Assembly: GCA_905181985.1 (NCBI GenBank)
Contig: CAJIZW010000085.1
Coordinates: 1 to 37,813, forward strand
From: an uncultured Paracoccaceae bacterium
GTDB taxonomy: Bacteria > Pseudomonadota > Alphaproteobacteria > Rhodobacterales > Rhodobacteraceae
Direction of reading: 5' to 3'
DNA: 37,813 nt
Shown: positions 36,733-37,813 of the stretch, one piece after another
Layout: each line of letters starts with the position of its first letter
Numbering within the stretch: the stretch's first letter is position 1
The notes under the pieces: model-generated
Told to the model about the DNA's origin: nothing
Seen by the model: the letters and a program-made list of their open reading frames with translations, nothing else
The model's database searches: none
Position numbers and translations under genes: made by a program

Positions 36733-37813
36733 TTGCCATCATTCTCTGACACTTTAGAAAAAGCCATTCATGTTGCCTTAGCACATTCGAATTCGCTTAA
36801 ACACGAATTGGCTACACTTGAACATCTCTTGCTTGCTCTGACAGAGGAACCAGATGCTACTTTAGTGATGCGTGCATGTAATGTGGATTTAGAAAAGTTA
36901 AGGACATCATTAACCAAGTTTATTACCACAGAGCTTAAAAGTCTCGTGACAGATGTTGAAGGCTCAGAGTCCGTACCAACTGCCGCTTTTCAAAGAGTCG
37001 TCCAAAGAGCCGCGATTCATGTTCAATCCTCCGGACGAAGTGAAGTTACTGGTGCCAATGTACTTGTTGCTCTTTTTGCTGAAAGAGAATCAAATGCAGT
37101 CTATTTCTTGCAAGAACAAGATATGACAAGATACGATGCTGTAAATTACATCGCACATGGTTTAGCTAAGGATCCATCTTTTTCTGATGTTAAACCGGTT
37201 GCTGGAACAGAAGAGCCGAACCACAGTGAAGATTCTGACCCTAATCAAGCAGAGGTTAAAAAAGAATCTGCTCTTAAAAAATATTGTGTAGATTTAAATG
37301 AAAGGTCTAAAGAGGGTGGAATAGACCCATTGATTGGTCGGGATTCCGAGGTCGAGAGGTGTATACAAATATTATGCAGAAGACGGAAAAATAACCCTAT
37401 ACTGGTTGGAGATCCAGGTGTCGGTAAAACTGCTATTGCAGAAGGTCTTGCATACAAAATAGTCTCGAAAGAGATCCCTAAGGTCTTAGCAAACGCAATA
37501 ATATATTCACTTGATATGGGTGCTCTATTAGCTGGAACACGTTATCGGGGCGATTTTGAAGAACGCTTAAAAGCTGTAATGACAGAGTTAGAAGAACATC
37601 CAGATGCTGTGTTATTTATCGATGAAATCCATACTGTTATTGGAGCGGGAGCCACATCTGGGGGATCAATGGATGCCTCCAACCTTCTTAAGCCAGCTCT
37701 TCAAGGAGGTTTGTTGAGATGCATGGGATCGACAACATATAAAGAGTACCGTCAGCATTTTGAAAAAGATAGGGCACTTAGTCGTCGGTTCCAAAAAATA
37801 GATGTAAATGAGC
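36733..37813 (+). CDS. clpA: ATP-dependent Clp protease ATP-binding subunit ClpA (N-terminal part, cut by window edge)
   Basis: ClpA unfolds substrates, including N-degron proteins passed on by ClpS, for ClpP. The frame is open from the TTG at 36733 to the end of the window (360 codons). [20 protein letters not shown] starts the Clp N-domain, which includes [19 protein letters not shown] and [20 protein letters not shown]. After an acidic linker (about 160-185), the first AAA+ module has Walker A GDPGVGKT (residues 226-233), [14 protein letters not shown] and Walker [16 protein letters not shown] lies before the TTG, and no ATG gives the family N-terminus. clpS is not upstream. Confidence 0.95.
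   Translation, partial: MPSFSDTLEKAIHVALAHSNSLKHELATLEHLLLALTEEPDATLVMRACNVDLEKLRTSLTKFITTELKSLVTDVEGSESVPTAAFQRVVQRAAIHVQSSGRSEVTGANVLVALFAERESNAVYFLQEQDMTRYDAVNYIAHGLAKDPSFSDVKPVAGTEEPNHSEDSDPNQAEVKKESALKKYCVDLNERSKEGGIDPLIGRDSEVERCIQILCRRRKNNPILVGDPGVGKTAIAEGLAYKIVSKEIPKVLANAIIYSLDMGALLAGTRYRGDFEERLKAVMTELEEHPDAVLFIDEIHTVIGAGATSGGSMDASNLLKPALQGGLLRCMGSTTYKEYRQHFEKDRALSRRFQKIDVNE

Overview
This is an AT-rich bacterial chromosome segment of dense housekeeping genes, and it fits an alphaproteobacterium, most likely a low-GC, probably marine, member of or relative of the Rhodobacterales. Three things suggest this. The cytochrome oxidase genes run ctaC-ctaB-coxF-ctaG-ctaE-SURF1-thrC-M16 peptidase-GNAT, with ctaD absent and tldD divergent. 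The F1 ATP synthase operon (atpHAGDC) stands apart from the Fo genes. Several proteins (S4, PrmA, RuvC, Prs, ClpA) read like that group. The assignment comes from recalled gene order and protein flavour, not from a search.

Layout. Positions 1-1614 (minus) hold ruvC-ruvA-ruvB for Holliday-junction processing; ruvB runs off the left edge, and a promoter with a LexA-like box lies before ruvC. Positions 1737-4556 (minus) hold an MFS transporter, msrA and prmA. Next is rpsD with a strong promoter, a structured leader and a terminator. A 1200-residue fused hydantoinase/5-oxoprolinase follows (5462-9064, minus). On the plus strand come a Nudix hydrolase, a DUF1178 protein and aspartate kinase. A GlcD-type FAD oxidase (minus) precedes the long minus-strand oxidase/threonine block (13472-20906). 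tldD (plus) converges on groES-groEL (minus), which has a clear CIRCE operator. On the plus strand follow a membrane pyrophosphatase whose signature looks K+-dependent, a HAD phosphatase, ribF, a YcgN-type protein and prs. The F1 operon atpHAGDC (minus) converges on prs. The right end has a divergent pair: a methyltransferase-like gene (minus) and the 5' part of clpA (plus), separated by an intergenic palindrome.

The genes serve energy conversion (cytochrome aa3 oxidase biogenesis, F1 ATPase, membrane PPase), protein quality control (GroESL, ClpA, TldD, MsrA, M16), translation (S4, PrmA), DNA repair (RuvABC) and precursor synthesis (LysC, ThrC, Prs, RibF). I found no tRNA, rRNA, insertion sequence, prophage, CRISPR array or toxin-antitoxin pair, and no obviously new multi-gene system. 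The points worth a second look are regulatory (SOS box in the ruvC promoter, rpsD leader, two orphan palindromes, misplaced Shine-Dalgarno before prs) and the pyrophosphatase subtype. Several start codons were moved from the longest reading frame on the basis of ribosome-binding sites and family N-termini.
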